DNA of 6,661 nucleotides from contig CAMZBS010000093.1 of assembly GCA_947304695.1 (NCBI GenBank), forward strand, positions 1 through 6,661, in the 5' to 3' direction. Source of the stretch: an uncultured Prevotella sp. GTDB lineage: Bacteria; Bacteroidota; Bacteroidia; Bacteroidales; Bacteroidaceae. Shown here in pieces: positions 6,544 through 6,661 of the stretch. The notes beneath the pieces were generated by a model. The model was not told the origin of the DNA. It saw only the letters and a program-made list of their open reading frames with translations, and made no database searches. Position numbers and translations under genes: made by a program. How positions within the stretch are numbered: position 1 is the first letter of the stretch; each line of letters begins with the position of its first letter.

Positions 6544-6643
6544 AAACAGAAACGCTAATCTGTTAGTAAATTGTTTGATTTTTCTCTGTACCCACACGAA
6601 GCTGTGCTTCAATGATTAGGTGGTTAGCGTTGTTTTTCTGTTT
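6544..6643. repeat. Second inverted repeat with internal hairpin
   Basis: AAACAGA (6544-6550) plus AACGCTAATC (6551-6560) pair with GGTTAGCGTT (6622-6631) and TCTGTTT (6637-6643). This gives 17 positions including one wobble, and the right arm has a 5-base insertion GTTTT (6632-6636). Between the arms a small hairpin GAAGC/GCTTC (6598-6610, loop TGT) sits at an off-centre position. Role unknown; it could be a convergent 3'-end structure if a minus-strand gene ends at 6624. Confidence 0.6.
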
Positions 6644-6661
6644 CTATGTCATCGGCAAATT
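6624..6661 (-). CDS. Possible C-terminal end of an upstream minus-strand gene
   Basis: From the right edge, the minus-strand frame beginning at 6659 reads FADDIETEKQR and stops at TAA (6626-6624). The charged sequence looks like a plausible protein C-terminus, and the other two minus frames stop almost immediately. Eleven codons are too few to prove a gene. If real, it would lie upstream of the lipoprotein gene on the same strand, about 280 bases away. Confidence 0.2.
   Translation of the reverse strand, partial: FADDIETEKQR

Larger units (their letters stand above)
6341..6623. other. Structured gene-poor region upstream of the lipoprotein gene
   Basis: No convincing gene is present. A 61-codon open frame (6373-6558, plus) lies across the palindrome arms and has no recognisable features. 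The region carries a 122-bp imperfect palindrome, a competing terminator-like fold, an 8-base direct repeat GTAACCAT (6362-6369 and 6401-6408), and a further inverted repeat whose right arm runs to 6643. On the minus strand only one-mismatch versions of TAnnTTTG are seen (for example GAGATTTG, 6388-6381, with no proper -33). Confidence 0.6.

Noticed and set aside
6373..6558. 61-codon plus-strand open frame (MLIKSLVPPSNHK...)
   Set aside because: It runs across both arms of the palindrome, is Gln/Arg/Lys-rich with no recognisable motif, and has no TAnnTTTG promoter upstream. The structure explains the sequence better than coding.
6551..6631. Integron attC-like site (GTTAGCG core with inverted arms)
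   Set aside because: The core boxes do not match the GTTRRRY/RYYYAAC consensus on both sides, and no integrase or cassette array is visible.

Overview
The window looks like a chromosome segment from Bacteroidales, probably a Prevotella/Segatella-type organism. The evidence is the protein families, four matches to the Bacteroidetes -7 promoter element TAnnTTTG, absence of obvious Shine-Dalgarno sequences, and a lipoprotein with the acidic post-cysteine signature used for surface export in this phylum. Genus is inferred; no rRNA or other definitive marker is present.

Layout. Positions 1-55 hold the first 18 codons of dapB on the minus strand. It is divergent from an M16-family zinc peptidase gene (165-1418, plus), whose -7 box lies so close to the ATG that the mRNA should be almost leaderless. 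The peptidase gene runs tail to tail into ruvB (1425-2468, minus) with six bases between them. ruvB and a secreted glycoside hydrolase family 2 gene (2564-5080, plus) diverge from a shared 95-bp region in which the two promoters physically overlap. These genes are moderately to strongly GC-rich and are ordinary core or carbohydrate-use genes. They do not form one pathway: lysine/cell-wall precursor synthesis, proteolysis, Holliday-junction branch migration and periplasmic glycan hydrolysis.

From 5081 the character changes. A 465-bp gene-free stretch carries a very strong hairpin (26 paired positions), a terminator-like stem and short direct repeats about 45 bp apart. It is followed by a visibly AT-rich gene on the minus strand (5546-6340) for a small surface-type lipoprotein with YD-like repeats. 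Upstream of that gene (6341-6643) is a second gene-poor region dense in secondary structure. It contains a 122-bp imperfect palindrome (6382-6503), a competing nested fold that ends in GGCGT/ACGCC followed by six U just before the lipoprotein start, and another 17-bp inverted repeat (6544-6643). This leader-like structure is the most interesting part of the window. It could be a terminator/antiterminator leader, a small RNA, or the remains of a palindromic mobile repeat. I cannot assign it to a named RNA family from sequence alone. The last 38 bases may hold the end of another minus-strand gene.
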